A stretch of 64,000 bases of DNA, taken from the NCBI RefSeq assembly GCF_003383615.1, contig NZ_QNUL01000005.1, forward strand, positions 1-64,000. Reading direction: 5' to 3'. A model generated the notes under the pieces. It saw only the letters and a list, made by a program, of their open reading frames with translations, ran no database searches and had not been told where the DNA came from. The position numbers were made by a program, and so were the translations under genes. Shown one piece after another: positions 43,094 to 52,457 of the stretch. Within the stretch, counting starts at the first letter, position 1, and each line of letters starts with the position of its first letter. The stretch is from Dyadobacter luteus (GTDB taxonomy: Bacteria > Bacteroidota > Bacteroidia > Cytophagales > Spirosomataceae).

Positions 43094-45070
43094 TTAATTC
43101 GTAAACAGATGTATGCTTATTTTTTTGATGAGCTCGTCTGCCTTAAATGGCTTCGTAACAAAATCGTCAAAATTACATGCATGTATCTCCGGCGTACTCT
43201 CTGCAAATGTGTCTGCAGTAAAAGCAATAACGGGAACATGGTCATACGCAGGATAGGATTTTCTGATCAGTTTCATGGCGGTAAGTCCGTCCATAACAGG
43301 CATCTGTATGTCCATCAGGATCAGATCAAACTGCGCGTCCGCTATAGTTTTGATGACTTCCTCCCCATTGTTACAAATCACAAATTCGGCTCCCCATTTA
43401 TTTAACAGATGTTTAAGTAAAATCTGGTTTGCAAGTATGTCTTCCGCTGCGAGTATCTTATATCCTTTCAACGAAAAATCACCTGTGGACAAAGACTGAG
43501 GTTTTGGTTGTGGTTGAACAATTTTTCTGAAACTGAGGAGTACCGAGAACGTTGAGCCTCTATCCAGCTCGCTTTCTGCATAGATACTTCCGTTCATCAT
43601 TTCGGTAAGTTTTCGTGTAATGGTAAGTCCCAAACCCGTTCCGCCGAAGTATTTCTTCGCATTGTTATGATGAACCTGAGAAAAACTATCGAATATGCTG
43701 CTCAGCTTGTCTTCCGAAATACCTATTCCCGAATCCGCTACCTCGAATCTGAGTCCGACCTGTTCTGTACTATCGTTCTCAACTTTTACTGAGAGGTGTA
43801 CAAAGCCGGTATGTGTAAACTTCAGAGCGTTACTGAGCAGATTTACCAGAATCTGATTAAGCCGGTAAGCATCACCTATCAGTAGCTCAGGTATTTTAGT
43901 ATCTATTTCAAAATTAAGATCTATACCTTTTTCCCGGGCTTTCACCTCAAAGGTCTTTTCCAGGTATCCCAGTTTTTCTCTGAGATCGAATTCAAAATCT
44001 TCGAGGTCAAACTTCCCTGCTTCAATTTTTGAGAAATCAAGAATATCGTTGAGGATAACCATCAGATTATCTGCTGAATACTTGATGGTATTGAGATGCT
44101 GACTGCTTTCACCGGATAAATCGCTCTCAAGTAGTAAATCTGTAAAACCGATGATCGCATTCATTGGGGTCCGGATCTCATGGCTCATGGTAGACAAAAA
44201 ATCAGACTTAATCCTGGAAGCCTCTTCAGCGTCCCGTTTCGCCTTGATCAGTTCATTTTCCATGGATTTACGACGGGTAATATCAATAGCAGTCCCCAAT
44301 ACCTGTTGCACTTCACCCTGTTCATTTCTTTTGAAAGGTACTTCCCGCGTAATGATCCAGATTTCAGAGCCATTTTTATGTTTCAACCGTACCTCCATTT
44401 CTGTTTCTTCACCATCTTTTACATGACTGCGCAAATGGTGGTAATGTTCTTTTATGGTAGGCAGGTCGTCTTCATGTATAGCCTGAAAAATAAAAGTTTC
44501 CGGAGTCATAGCCAGATCTTCCGCGCTGTAACCCAGTATAGGCCAGATCTGGTTGTTATGAAAGACATCTGTCCGGTTTTCTATATCGATCACATAGATA
44601 ATATTGGGAGATAAGAGAGCTATTTTGTCGATTAACTCTTCTTTTTCAGACAATTCCTTTTGTGTTTCTATTCTCTTTCTTTCTGTCTCCAGCATCTGCC
44701 ACATAGAGTGGAAAATACGCGTTATTTTTTCCGGGGTGATCTCTGCCTTCGGAAAATAATCCATGGCTCCGGCTTTCATCATTTCTACTGCGATACGCTC
44801 GTCGCCCTGTGAGGTAAGGATGATCACCGGAATATGAGGAGCTGTCTCTTTGGTTTTTCGGAGTAGTTCGAGACCGTTGGTTTTAGGTAGCTGGTAGTCA
44901 ATAAAAATACAATTGGGTAACCAGTTTTCCAGTAATAAAAGTGCCTCTTCCGCATATTTGCATACACGTAACTCATTGATTTCAACATGACTTCTGGAGA
45001 GGGCTCTTCGGAACTCCATGGCATCAATGTTATCGTCTTCGACAAGTAAGATATTGAGAGGCGTTATCAT
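43094..45070 (-). CDS. Hybrid histidine kinase: receiver-PAS-HisKA-HATPase-receiver
   Basis: A 658-residue cytosolic signalling protein without membrane spans. In order: an N-terminal receiver domain (1-125, phospho-acceptor Asp58 in FIDYQLP), a PAS/PAC sensor region (about 145-275), HisKA with STMSHEIRTPMNA (His297), the HATPase domain with NLLSNALKFTHTG and GTGLGLTI, and a C-terminal receiver with LILMDIQMPVMDG around residue 583. It is the last gene of an operon with a FIST protein, a PAS kinase and a stand-alone receiver. It lies 24 bases after the receiver gene and may be phosphorylated by the kinase of this operon. Confidence 0.93.
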   Translation of the reverse strand: MITPLNILLVEDDNIDAMEFRRALSRSHVEINELRVCKYAEEALLLLENWLPNCIFIDYQLPKTNGLELLRKTKETAPHIPVIILTSQGDERIAVEMMKAGAMDYFPKAEITPEKITRIFHSMWQMLETERKRIETQKELSEKEELIDKIALLSPNIIYVIDIENRTDVFHNNQIWPILGYSAEDLAMTPETFIFQAIHEDDLPTIKEHYHHLRSHVKDGEETEMEVRLKHKNGSEIWIITREVPFKRNEQGEVQQVLGTAIDITRRKSMENELIKAKRDAEEASRIKSDFLSTMSHEIRTPMNAIIGFTDLLLESDLSGESSQHLNTIKYSADNLMVILNDILDFSKIEAGKFDLEDFEFDLREKLGYLEKTFEVKAREKGIDLNFEIDTKIPELLIGDAYRLNQILVNLLSNALKFTHTGFVHLSVKVENDSTEQVGLRFEVADSGIGISEDKLSSIFDSFSQVHHNNAKKYFGGTGLGLTITRKLTEMMNGSIYAESELDRGSTFSVLLSFRKIVQPQPKPQSLSTGDFSLKGYKILAAEDILANQILLKHLLNKWGAEFVICNNGEEVIKTIADAQFDLILMDIQMPVMDGLTAMKLIRKSYPAYDHVPVIAFTADTFAESTPEIHACNFDDFVTKPFKADELIKKISIHLFTN

Positions 45071-45094
45071 GTTTTTGTAAAGCGTGTGTTGAGT

Positions 45095-45526
45095 TTATGA
45101 TGGATATTCGCAGAGTGTCCAGTAGCTTTTTAATGTTGAAACTGCAGCTATAAATCTGTCCATAGATAAGGGTTTCAGAATATAGCCCGCTACGTTCAGG
45201 TTATAGGCGTCAATTTTATCACCATCCTCATTGGAGGTAGTCATCACAAAAACGGATAACTTACTCAGAGCAGGATCCTGACGCATTTCTTTCAAAAACT
45301 CAATTCCACCCATGCGCGGCATGTTCAGATCCAGCAGAATAATCTTGGGTTTCGGCGCATCGCTGTCTGTCGACCGGAGGACTTCGAGCGCTTCGATGCC
45401 GTTGTGAGCCACAAGTAGAGGATTACTGATATTGTTCTTTTTGAATGCACGTTTTACATTCATAATATCTACTTCGTCGTCTTCCACGAGAAGGATAGTT
45501 AATGGCACAGCGTTGGATACCGACAT
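45095..45526 (-). CDS. Stand-alone CheY-like response regulator
   Basis: A 143-residue receiver domain with no output domain, so it acts by protein contact or phosphotransfer. Acidic pocket ILLVEDDEVD, phospho-acceptor in KIILLDLNMPRMGG, and the KPL lysine of YILKPLSMDRF are all visible. It resembles Rcp1-type regulators found next to PAS or phytochrome kinases. The ATG at 45526 is preferred because an earlier start at 45601 would run into the kinase gene upstream. It lies 28 bases after that gene. Confidence 0.92.
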   Translation of the reverse strand: MSVSNAVPLTILLVEDDEVDIMNVKRAFKKNNISNPLLVAHNGIEALEVLRSTDSDAPKPKIILLDLNMPRMGGIEFLKEMRQDPALSKLSVFVMTTSNEDGDKIDAYNLNVAGYILKPLSMDRFIAAVSTLKSYWTLCEYPS

Positions 45527-45554
45527 ATGAGAAAGGTTTTGTTCTTCTGAGTTT

Positions 45555-46865
45555 TTATTCTTCTGACAAAGGCCAATGGAAAGTGAAGGCTGTTCCTTCA
45601 TTCATCACTGAATCCACACCAATTGTCCCTCTTTTTTCTTCTATAATTTTCTTGACAATGGCCAGTCCTACACCAGTACTTTCTATTTCGTCCCGTGATT
45701 GTAAGGTTTGAAATATTACAAATATTCTTTCATGAAATTCAGGGCTGATCCCGGGGCCGTTGTCTCTCACAAAAATCTCTGCCTGAGATTCCTTTTTTGT
45801 CCAGCCAATCGTAATCACGATGTGCTCTTTATCATTGTATTTGATGCCGTTGGAGATCAGGTTTTGTAAAATCTGAGTCAATGCAATCTTCTCTGAATAT
45901 ATTTCGAAACCGGCATCACCTTCCAGTCGGAACTCGACAGGGTTTTTAGAACTGAAAGTCTCACAGAGATCATCAATAATGCCTTTAATAAGGAATTTTT
46001 CTTTCACTGGTTTGATCCTTCCTACACGGGAATAGGAAAGTATCCCGTTAATCAGACTTTCCATCCGGTGTACCCGCCCTCTCAGCAATTTGAACTGCTC
46101 TTTTGTATCACCTTCGATCAGGTCGCCGATATCTTCCTCAATCCATTCCGAGAGGTTGTTTATAGCTCTCAGGGGAGCTTTCAGATCATGGCTTACCACA
46201 TAGGCAAACTGGTCAAGTTCTGCGTTGATCTTTTCCAGATCGCGCATGTACAAATTAAGTTTTTTCTCTGCTTCAACTTTCTGCGTCACATCGGTAAAAG
46301 TGCCTATGTAGCCTCCGTTTTTACGCTCACCCAACATGTGCCGGCTAAGTGTAATGCCCAGCCACTTTTCAGATCGGTCGGCAGTAATAATTCGGACTGT
46401 ATCTTCAATAGTTTCTGATGCAGAATAGGGAGCCGGGTTTTCTGAATCGTTCAGAATATAGTTACATAGCTTTTTCCCATGGCTTTCTTCGACTGAGAAA
46501 CCGGTGATCGCTTCCCAGGCGGGATTGAGGTATACAAATCTCCCTTCCTCGTCCAGCTGTACCAGTACCTCAGAAATACTCCTTACAACTTCGTCCAGTC
46601 TTTGGTTGGATGATGCGGCTTCTTTCGTTTTTTCTTCCGCTATCCGGCTCAATTCCCGGTTGGCTTTGAAAAGTTCGCCGGAACTTTGTTCAAGAATATT
46701 CTCGGCATGGCCCAAATCCGCCTGAAATTCGAGATAAGCCTTACTTACTGAGCTGAGAAATTCCTGTAAACGGGGATCTTCAGCGAGGTCTGCTGGTAAA
46801 GACTTACGTATTTGTCGTTTTAATAACCGGTGGTATATTGCTTCGGTAGGTTCTGAAGTCAGCAT
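45555..46865 (-). CDS. PAS-domain sensor histidine kinase
   Basis: A 436-residue soluble kinase. An N-terminal helical region (about 1-95) is followed by a PAS/PAC domain (DEVVRSISEVLVQLDEEGRFVY.. to FTDVTQK), HisKA with AYVVSHDLKAPLRAI and the phosphorylated histidine, and HATPase with NLISNGIKYND and GVGLAIVKKIIEE. There is no membrane span, so the signal is probably internal or relayed by the FIST protein encoded immediately upstream; their stop and start adjoin at 46865/46866. Confidence 0.94.
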   Translation of the reverse strand: MLTSEPTEAIYHRLLKRQIRKSLPADLAEDPRLQEFLSSVSKAYLEFQADLGHAENILEQSSGELFKANRELSRIAEEKTKEAASSNQRLDEVVRSISEVLVQLDEEGRFVYLNPAWEAITGFSVEESHGKKLCNYILNDSENPAPYSASETIEDTVRIITADRSEKWLGITLSRHMLGERKNGGYIGTFTDVTQKVEAEKKLNLYMRDLEKINAELDQFAYVVSHDLKAPLRAINNLSEWIEEDIGDLIEGDTKEQFKLLRGRVHRMESLINGILSYSRVGRIKPVKEKFLIKGIIDDLCETFSSKNPVEFRLEGDAGFEIYSEKIALTQILQNLISNGIKYNDKEHIVITIGWTKKESQAEIFVRDNGPGISPEFHERIFVIFQTLQSRDEIESTGVGLAIVKKIIEEKRGTIGVDSVMNEGTAFTFHWPLSEE

Positions 46866-47990
46866 TTATAATTCCCTGAAAGTAGTGACGGTCATGGTTT
46901 GATTGTGTAGCTCGCAGGACGTGTCCCTGTTAAAAGGGGCAAGCTCTCCATACGAATAGAAGCCTGTCATCGCTGGTTTACCCAGGACTTCTGACACGCA
47001 CTCTACTTCTTCTTCTGTAATTTGCTTCAGTACCAGCTTTCTACCTACACAACTCACAAGTATGGCAAACTCAGGTGAGGAATCCTGGCTTTCCAGCGCT
47101 GCTTCTGCCGCTTCTTCGGCACCGTTGATAAGCCTGTCATTATTGGCCTTCATTAGTCTCACGAATGAACCCTGCGGAATATCACCTGCGAATGTCAGGC
47201 TTTTTTGTTCTTCATTCACGCCCAGTATTGTTCGTACTACGGGCGCTTTGTCTTCACTATCGCGCATACTGAGCGGGAATAACAGACCCGACGACGGCAG
47301 GTGTTTCGCCTGGTCGCCCAGAAATGATTTGTACAAATCCAGCGCGGGCTGGCCGTCAATTTCGTACAGAATATTATCAGTAGATCTGGTTACGAGGCGG
47401 TCCAGGCCGAAGCTGTCCCAGCCACCTCTTGATCCGAACCCGATTGCAATAGAATCACCATAGAAGCCAATAGCCGCTACACTTTCAGCCGCTACGGTGC
47501 CGTCTGGCTCAACTATCACGGTTCTGGCAAATTGTGAGCCATCTGCAGCAAGTCCTCCTGTAATACTTACGTGAGCATCCAATACTTCACGCATTCCGTT
47601 AACGAGGTCGGTACCATTGACGTGCAGACCGTCCGAAACCACAAAAACGTGGGTGAGTCCTTCTGTCGGGAGTTGGGATACCAGCTTTTCCCCGGCAGCG
47701 AAACTATCGGATGCTACTTCCTTCAAAGCTACAAGTGATGATTCGATTTTTGTTTTTTCAAACTGAATACCTGTCAGTACAATGGTATTGTCGTTGACAG
47801 ATTCGCCAACAATCTCGCCAGCCGTGGAGCAGCCCGAAAAGATAGCTTGCGGATAAAGCGTACGCAGCCGTGTAGTGAGAGAGCTCGTCTCCAGCAATTC
47901 GCGATTACCAAACACAAATATGATATCCGGTTCCAGAGAAAAGGATATGGCAGAAGTTTCCCTTGAATAAACGAGTTGGTTGAGTTTCAT
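46866..47990 (-). CDS. FIST domain sensor protein
   Basis: A 374-residue protein with FIST_N and FIST_C domains, a sensory input module thought to bind small ligands such as amino acids. Seen are PDIIFVFGNRELLETSS near the N-terminus, the IFSGCSTAGEIVGE motif, and THVFVVSDGLHVNG. A C-terminal FIST_C part follows with RTILGVNEEQKSLTFAGDIPQG. In other organisms FIST proteins are often fused to or next to histidine kinases and chemotaxis proteins, as here. It is the first gene of the four-gene signalling operon; the kinase gene follows without a gap. Confidence 0.92.
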   Translation of the reverse strand: MKLNQLVYSRETSAISFSLEPDIIFVFGNRELLETSSLTTRLRTLYPQAIFSGCSTAGEIVGESVNDNTIVLTGIQFEKTKIESSLVALKEVASDSFAAGEKLVSQLPTEGLTHVFVVSDGLHVNGTDLVNGMREVLDAHVSITGGLAADGSQFARTVIVEPDGTVAAESVAAIGFYGDSIAIGFGSRGGWDSFGLDRLVTRSTDNILYEIDGQPALDLYKSFLGDQAKHLPSSGLLFPLSMRDSEDKAPVVRTILGVNEEQKSLTFAGDIPQGSFVRLMKANNDRLINGAEEAAEAALESQDSSPEFAILVSCVGRKLVLKQITEEEVECVSEVLGKPAMTGFYSYGELAPFNRDTSCELHNQTMTVTTFREL

Positions 47991-48008
47991 TTGAGGGTGT
48001 TAGGTAGA

Positions 48009-48045
48009 TTTTACCAGACAATTTACAAAAACTTTTCTGGTAAAA
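48009..48045 (-). terminator. Weak hairpin between dgt and the FIST operon
   Basis: TTTTACCAGA (48009-48018) pairs with TCTGGTAAAA (48036-48045) around a 17-base loop. On the minus strand it lies downstream of the dgt stop. The T-tract is poor, so termination is uncertain. Confidence 0.4.
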
Positions 48046-48077
48046 ACAATCCCTCAGTGTCACAGCAATTTATTGAT

Positions 48078-49418
48078 TTAGCTAATGGTTGGAAATGATA
48101 TACCCTTGATTTTCCGGAAGAGCTCCACAGCATAAATGTCCGTCATACCGGATACAAAATCTACCACTGTTTGTATTCTCGAATAGGTATCTTCATTTTG
48201 CGTGATAAACTGCTTTGGGATCAGCTCAACAAGCTTTTTGGTGTAATTCGATCTGTTGTTGAGATATGCCGGAATAAATTCTTCAAGAAGACCAGCCATC
48301 ACTTTATAGCCAGCCACTTCTATTTGTACAACGGATGAGTAATTGTATATTTTCTTAACCGATATGGCACTGATTTCTTTCATTACTGACCTGTAAGGTT
48401 CTTCAATCCTATCAATCAGACTATGGTTAAAATCTCCTTTCAAAATATTCTCCTGCTCTTTGAAAAATAATTCAGAACACGAATAAATCAATACACTGAT
48501 CGCCTTCGCACGCAGCAGACTTATTTTAGCGTCGTCGTCTTCTATATCAGCTAGTCGAGCTGGTAGTTTAGGATCATTGCACAGTTTGAGCAGCAGGGTT
48601 TCCACTTCCTGGTAGGATAGGATTTTCAGCCGGTGTGCATCTTCGAGATCAATGATATTGTAACAAATATCGTCAGCCGCCTCCACAAGGTATACAATCG
48701 GGTGCCGTTTGTAGGTGAGGGGAGAGTCGTTTACTTTTTCGAGTTGAAGGTCCTGTGCTATACGCTGAAAGCTGGCTTGTTCCGATTGGAAGAAACCATA
48801 TTTCTTTGTGTAAATATTACTTTTTTCTTTCCCCAGAGACTCACAAGGGTACTTTGCTATGGCTGCGAGCGTAGAATAGGTAAGTGCAAAACTGCCATAA
48901 CCTTTGCCTGCATACGAATGCGTGAGAATACGGAATGCATTGGCATTTCCCTCAAAGTGGGTCAGGTCTGCCCATTGCGCCGGAGTTACTTCATTTTCAT
49001 AAACAGAGCCGGCGCCGTCTGTGAAGTAACGCGAAATGGCATCTTCCCCCGAGTGCCCGAATGCGGGGTTACCCAGATCATGAGCAAGACATGCTGAAGC
49101 AACAATGTTACCAATTTCACTGATCAGCGGAAGTCTGTCGTCTATTCCGGGGTCCTCTGTTTTAAGCTTATTATAAAAAATTCGTCCCAGAGAACGGCCT
49201 ACGCTGGCTACTTCCAGGCTATGCGTGAGCCGGTTATGAACAAAAATGCTTCCGGGGAGAGGGAATACCTGCGTTTTGTTTTGTAAACGGCGGAACGGGG
49301 AGGAGAAGATCAGCCTGTCGTAATCCCTCTGAAATTCAGATCTGGCTTCCGCCTGATTGCCGTCATATTTGTCTTCGCTTCCCCACCTTTTGGCAGATAG
49401 TAACTGTTCCCACTTCAT
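48078..49418 (-). CDS. dgt: Deoxyguanosinetriphosphate triphosphohydrolase-like protein
   Basis: A 446-residue HD-domain phosphohydrolase that splits dNTPs into deoxynucleoside and tripolyphosphate. Metal-binding residues occur in RLTHSLEVASVGR (first His) and ACLAHDLGNPAFGHSGED (HD pair); the opening segment YDRLIFSSPFRRLQNKTQVFPLP is the family's substrate-binding region. The C-terminal helical part ends with the family-like DFVSGMTDIYAVEL. Members regulate dNTP pools and in some bacteria restrict phages by depleting dNTPs. The single-gene context gives no hint of that here. Confidence 0.94.
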   Translation of the reverse strand: MKWEQLLSAKRWGSEDKYDGNQAEARSEFQRDYDRLIFSSPFRRLQNKTQVFPLPGSIFVHNRLTHSLEVASVGRSLGRIFYNKLKTEDPGIDDRLPLISEIGNIVASACLAHDLGNPAFGHSGEDAISRYFTDGAGSVYENEVTPAQWADLTHFEGNANAFRILTHSYAGKGYGSFALTYSTLAAIAKYPCESLGKEKSNIYTKKYGFFQSEQASFQRIAQDLQLEKVNDSPLTYKRHPIVYLVEAADDICYNIIDLEDAHRLKILSYQEVETLLLKLCNDPKLPARLADIEDDDAKISLLRAKAISVLIYSCSELFFKEQENILKGDFNHSLIDRIEEPYRSVMKEISAISVKKIYNYSSVVQIEVAGYKVMAGLLEEFIPAYLNNRSNYTKKLVELIPKQFITQNEDTYSRIQTVVDFVSGMTDIYAVELFRKIKGISFPTIS

Positions 49419-49482
49419 TGCTTCGCTGTTTTACAAAAAGCAAATCTAACTGCTTTTCAGCGAAAACCGCTTTCTGGCAACA

Positions 49483-50487
49483 TCAGGATGAATGATTGAC
49501 TGTGAGTATCAGCTTACCGATGTGCGCACTACTCTCCATGACCAAATGTGCTTCTGCGGCACTTTCGAGCGGGAAGGTTGCATGTATTACAGGTTTGAAT
49601 TTGCCTGATTCAATAATGGGCCATACCTGTTCAAAAATGTCTTCGGTAAGTTGTCGTTTAAATTCCGGATCACGATTTCTGAGCGTGCTTCCTGTGATTG
49701 TCAGGCGTTTTCTTAATATCAATCCAAAGTCGGGAAGATCGTCAACAGCTGGTTTGCTGCCCTTCATCGTATTGATAAAAACCATTCTTCCATCCTCATT
49801 GAGCAGGCGAATATTTTTGGCAATGTAACTTCCGCCAATCATATCCAGAACGACATCTGTTTTTTTATCCTTCAATATTTCTTCAAAGTCCTGTGTCCGG
49901 TAATTGATACAATCCTCGGCTCCCAATTGGATACATGCATTACACTTTTCATCCGAACCTGCTGTGGCAAAAACCTTTGCACCGAAAGCCTTTGCAAGTT
50001 GTATGGCAGTAATGCCAATACCGCTGGTCCCGCCGTGTACAAGTAATGTTTCGCCAGGCTGTAGTTTCCCTATCCGAAATACGTTATGCCATACCGTGTA
50101 AATCGTTTCCGGTAAAGAAGCTGCTTCTGCAAATGAAAATCCATGTGGTATTGGAAGGCACTGGCCGGCGCGGGCAATGGCATATCCGGCATATCCGCCG
50201 CCCTGTATCAGTGCACAGACTTTATCTCCTGTGTTCCAGTTTGTAACCGTTTCACCCAAAGCCTCAATAGTGCCGGCGATTTCCAGTCCGGGGATGTCGG
50301 CTGGTGCATCGGGAGGGGCAGGATATACTCCTTTTCTTTGCAGGACGTCAGGCCGGTTGATACCTGCCGCATGTACGCGTATCAAAACTTCATCCTTGCC
50401 TGGAACGGGTACTGGTCTTTTCTCGACCCGCATGACCTCCGCCGGACCTGGTTGGGTAATGATAATCGCTTCCATTTCGTTATTCAT
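49483..50487 (-). CDS. NAD(P)H-quinone oxidoreductase (MDR family)
   Basis: A 334-residue zinc-independent medium-chain dehydrogenase of the QOR/PIG3 class, reducing quinones with NAD(P)H. GINRPDVLQRKGVYPAPP, the ARAGQCLPIPHGFSFAEAASLPE block and LVHGGTSGIGITAIQLAKAFGAKVF (nucleotide-binding) are seen. Alternative ATG at 50475 gives MEAIIITQPG, a common family opening. It lies 12 bases after the YccF-type gene on the same strand, so the two are probably cotranscribed. Confidence 0.9.
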   Translation of the reverse strand: MNNEMEAIIITQPGPAEVMRVEKRPVPVPGKDEVLIRVHAAGINRPDVLQRKGVYPAPPDAPADIPGLEIAGTIEALGETVTNWNTGDKVCALIQGGGYAGYAIARAGQCLPIPHGFSFAEAASLPETIYTVWHNVFRIGKLQPGETLLVHGGTSGIGITAIQLAKAFGAKVFATAGSDEKCNACIQLGAEDCINYRTQDFEEILKDKKTDVVLDMIGGSYIAKNIRLLNEDGRMVFINTMKGSKPAVDDLPDFGLILRKRLTITGSTLRNRDPEFKRQLTEDIFEQVWPIIESGKFKPVIHATFPLESAAEAHLVMESSAHIGKLILTVNHSS

Positions 50488-50499
50488 AGGGGACTTATT

Positions 50500-50868
50500 T
50501 TAGTACACGTCCTTGCCAAAAGGAGTAAAAGACAGACTCATCAGTTTGAAATGTTGCTTAGCAAAAGGCAGGCCAATGATGGTAATGGCTAAAAGTATTC
50601 CAAAAATAAGGTGGGTAAGTGCAATCCAGATACCACCAATCAGAATCCAGATAATGTTGAAAATGGTAGACAAACAACCTGTGGCTCCGGGAACTTCTCT
50701 CACTTGTCGGCCGAAGGGAAACAATGCAAGAATTCCTATTTTAAAGCATTGTATACCGAAAGGGATTCCAATGATGGTGATACACATGGCCAAGCCGGCA
50801 ATCATGTATTCAAGGAAAACCAAAAATCCTCCGAAAATGAGCCAAATGACGTTTCCAATAAGATTCAT
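50500..50868 (-). CDS. YccF domain membrane protein
   Basis: A 122-residue inner-membrane protein of the YccF family with two repeated halves: LIFGGFLVFLEYMIAGLAMCITIIGIPFGIQ and LIFGILLAITIIGLPFAKQHF, each a hydrophobic pair joined by an FPFGR- or TPFGK-type loop. The family is widespread and its function is unknown. Located just upstream of the quinone oxidoreductase gene, in one probable operon. Confidence 0.88.
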   Translation of the reverse strand: MNLIGNVIWLIFGGFLVFLEYMIAGLAMCITIIGIPFGIQCFKIGILALFPFGRQVREVPGATGCLSTIFNIIWILIGGIWIALTHLIFGILLAITIIGLPFAKQHFKLMSLSFTPFGKDVY

Positions 50869-50962
50869 AGCTAATATAGATTTGATGTACTCTTAAAGTT
50901 AGCCGGATGCTCTTTTGCGTATTTTATATTTTGACAAACGGAGTAGCCGGAGTTTCACCGGT

Positions 50963-51562
50963 TTATTTCCAGTTTCTGATTTTCAGTTTATCGAAAAAAA
51001 AGTGCTCTTCGACTTCCCGGACTTCGCCTGCTTTCAAATCCCCTAATTCAAGATCCTCGATACTGACACGAACCAATCGCTTGCAATGATGGCCGGCAGT
51101 GCGAACCATTTTCCTGATCTGATGATACTTGCCCTCAGTGAGTACGATTTTAAGCCAGGTGTGGGGCACCTGACGTCCTTCACTTGGGTTTTTGGGAAGC
51201 CATTCAGGTCGTTCTATAATGTCAACTTCACAGGGAGATGTGACGTAATCAACGTTTCCTTTTATTCGAATGGGGATCCCCGTTTGGAGAAGATGAAGTG
51301 TTTCCTGGCTCACAACATGTCCTACCAAAACCAGATAAGCACGTTTGTGTGGCTCCTCTCCCTGAAATAAAAGATTTGTAACTTTTTTGTTTGTAGTGAG
51401 TAAAAGAAGTCCTTCCGAATGATTGTCGAGGCGTCCAATGGCATGGGTATGTTCAGGAAACTTGTAATCCAGATCTTTCAGCAGACCGACGTTATCCGGA
51501 CTGACAAACTGGGAAACCATATTGGCAGGCTTATTCAGAATAAAATAGCGATGTTCGCTCAT
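50963..51562 (-). CDS. RsuA/RluE family rRNA pseudouridine synthase
   Basis: A 199-residue pseudouridine synthase lacking the N-terminal S4 domain, as in RluE, which modifies 23S rRNA. The catalytic motif AIGRLDNHSEGLLLLTTN carries the essential aspartate; KPANMVSQF opens the fold and KYHQIRKMVRTAGHHCKRLVRV is the family's second conserved region. The target nucleotide is not known. The ATG at 51562 is used rather than a TTG two codons upstream. It appears monocistronic. Confidence 0.9.
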   Translation of the reverse strand: MSEHRYFILNKPANMVSQFVSPDNVGLLKDLDYKFPEHTHAIGRLDNHSEGLLLLTTNKKVTNLLFQGEEPHKRAYLVLVGHVVSQETLHLLQTGIPIRIKGNVDYVTSPCEVDIIERPEWLPKNPSEGRQVPHTWLKIVLTEGKYHQIRKMVRTAGHHCKRLVRVSIEDLELGDLKAGEVREVEEHFFFDKLKIRNWK

Positions 51563-51643
51563 TGACAAAAATCTTGACCCTTCGCAAAATTGGTCATTAA
51601 TTATGTGATGTGTGCATTATTTGTCAGAAACTGCAGGTGTTGG

Positions 51644-52390
51644 CTATTTTAAAATCTCACGATTGAGTATTTCTGAAACTTCATCCGCCTGATCGTAAAC
51701 CATCAGGTGCCCGCCATTTTCAATAATTACATCAGGCGATACCATCTTCACAGGAATGAGCTTGTCGGCTGAACCATGTATATGAAAAAGACCTGAAGGT
51801 TTCGAGGGCTTTTTCCATGAACTCATTTCTGAGAGCGCCCATTTGAGAAATCTGCCGTTTGTGTCTTTTAAGATTGCTTTCAAAAGTGATTTAAGTTCAG
51901 GCGTGTTGGCTCCGAAATAGCGATAAACCAGGAAATTAGGGTGTTTCAATACCGGAACTGCCAGGGGAGAAGCCAAGAGGAATTTTAATAATATCTGATA
52001 AAATGAAGAAACCGGAACGCCTGTAGCAGTACTTGAAATAATAATTGTTTTTTCGGGATGGATGATTTCCGTCAATTCGGAAGCAATAATACCTCCGAAA
52101 GATAAACCCACGAGTTGGAATGATTGTGTGGTATCTATCTGAGCAACTAACCGGGAAGCGTAATGTGCAATTGTTTCTCTTTTGAGTGGCGCGATCCACT
52201 CAATATGCCTTACAGAAATCGGGTTATCCAGATTAAGTTTATCAAAGACTCGCTTATCTGCTCCCAGCCCACTGATGAAATATACATTTTTAACAGTATG
52301 GGAAGCAGTTGATTTGGTAGTGGTTGTGTGTGCAGAAACAGCCAGTGAAAGTGTGAGAAGCATGTTGAGTAAAATACATATATCTTTCAT
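51644..52390 (-). CDS. Exported alpha/beta hydrolase
   Basis: A 248-residue serine hydrolase with an N-terminal hydrophobic signal (ICILLNMLLTLSLAVSAHT). The fold shows VYFISGLGADKRVF, the nucleophile elbow LVGLSFGGIIASEL, and a late ENGGHLMVYDQADEV with the catalytic-type histidine. Substrate unknown. ATG at 52390 is preferred to GTG at 52396. It neighbours a PAS kinase gene 67 bases upstream on the same strand but no functional link can be shown. Confidence 0.85.
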   Translation of the reverse strand: MKDICILLNMLLTLSLAVSAHTTTTKSTASHTVKNVYFISGLGADKRVFDKLNLDNPISVRHIEWIAPLKRETIAHYASRLVAQIDTTQSFQLVGLSFGGIIASELTEIIHPEKTIIISSTATGVPVSSFYQILLKFLLASPLAVPVLKHPNFLVYRYFGANTPELKSLLKAILKDTNGRFLKWALSEMSSWKKPSKPSGLFHIHGSADKLIPVKMVSPDVIIENGGHLMVYDQADEVSEILNREILK

Positions 52391-52457
52391 ATCCACGATA
52401 AGACTTTGCGGTATTTACGAAGTTCTTGTTGATATGGATACAGTGTCACCCTATATA

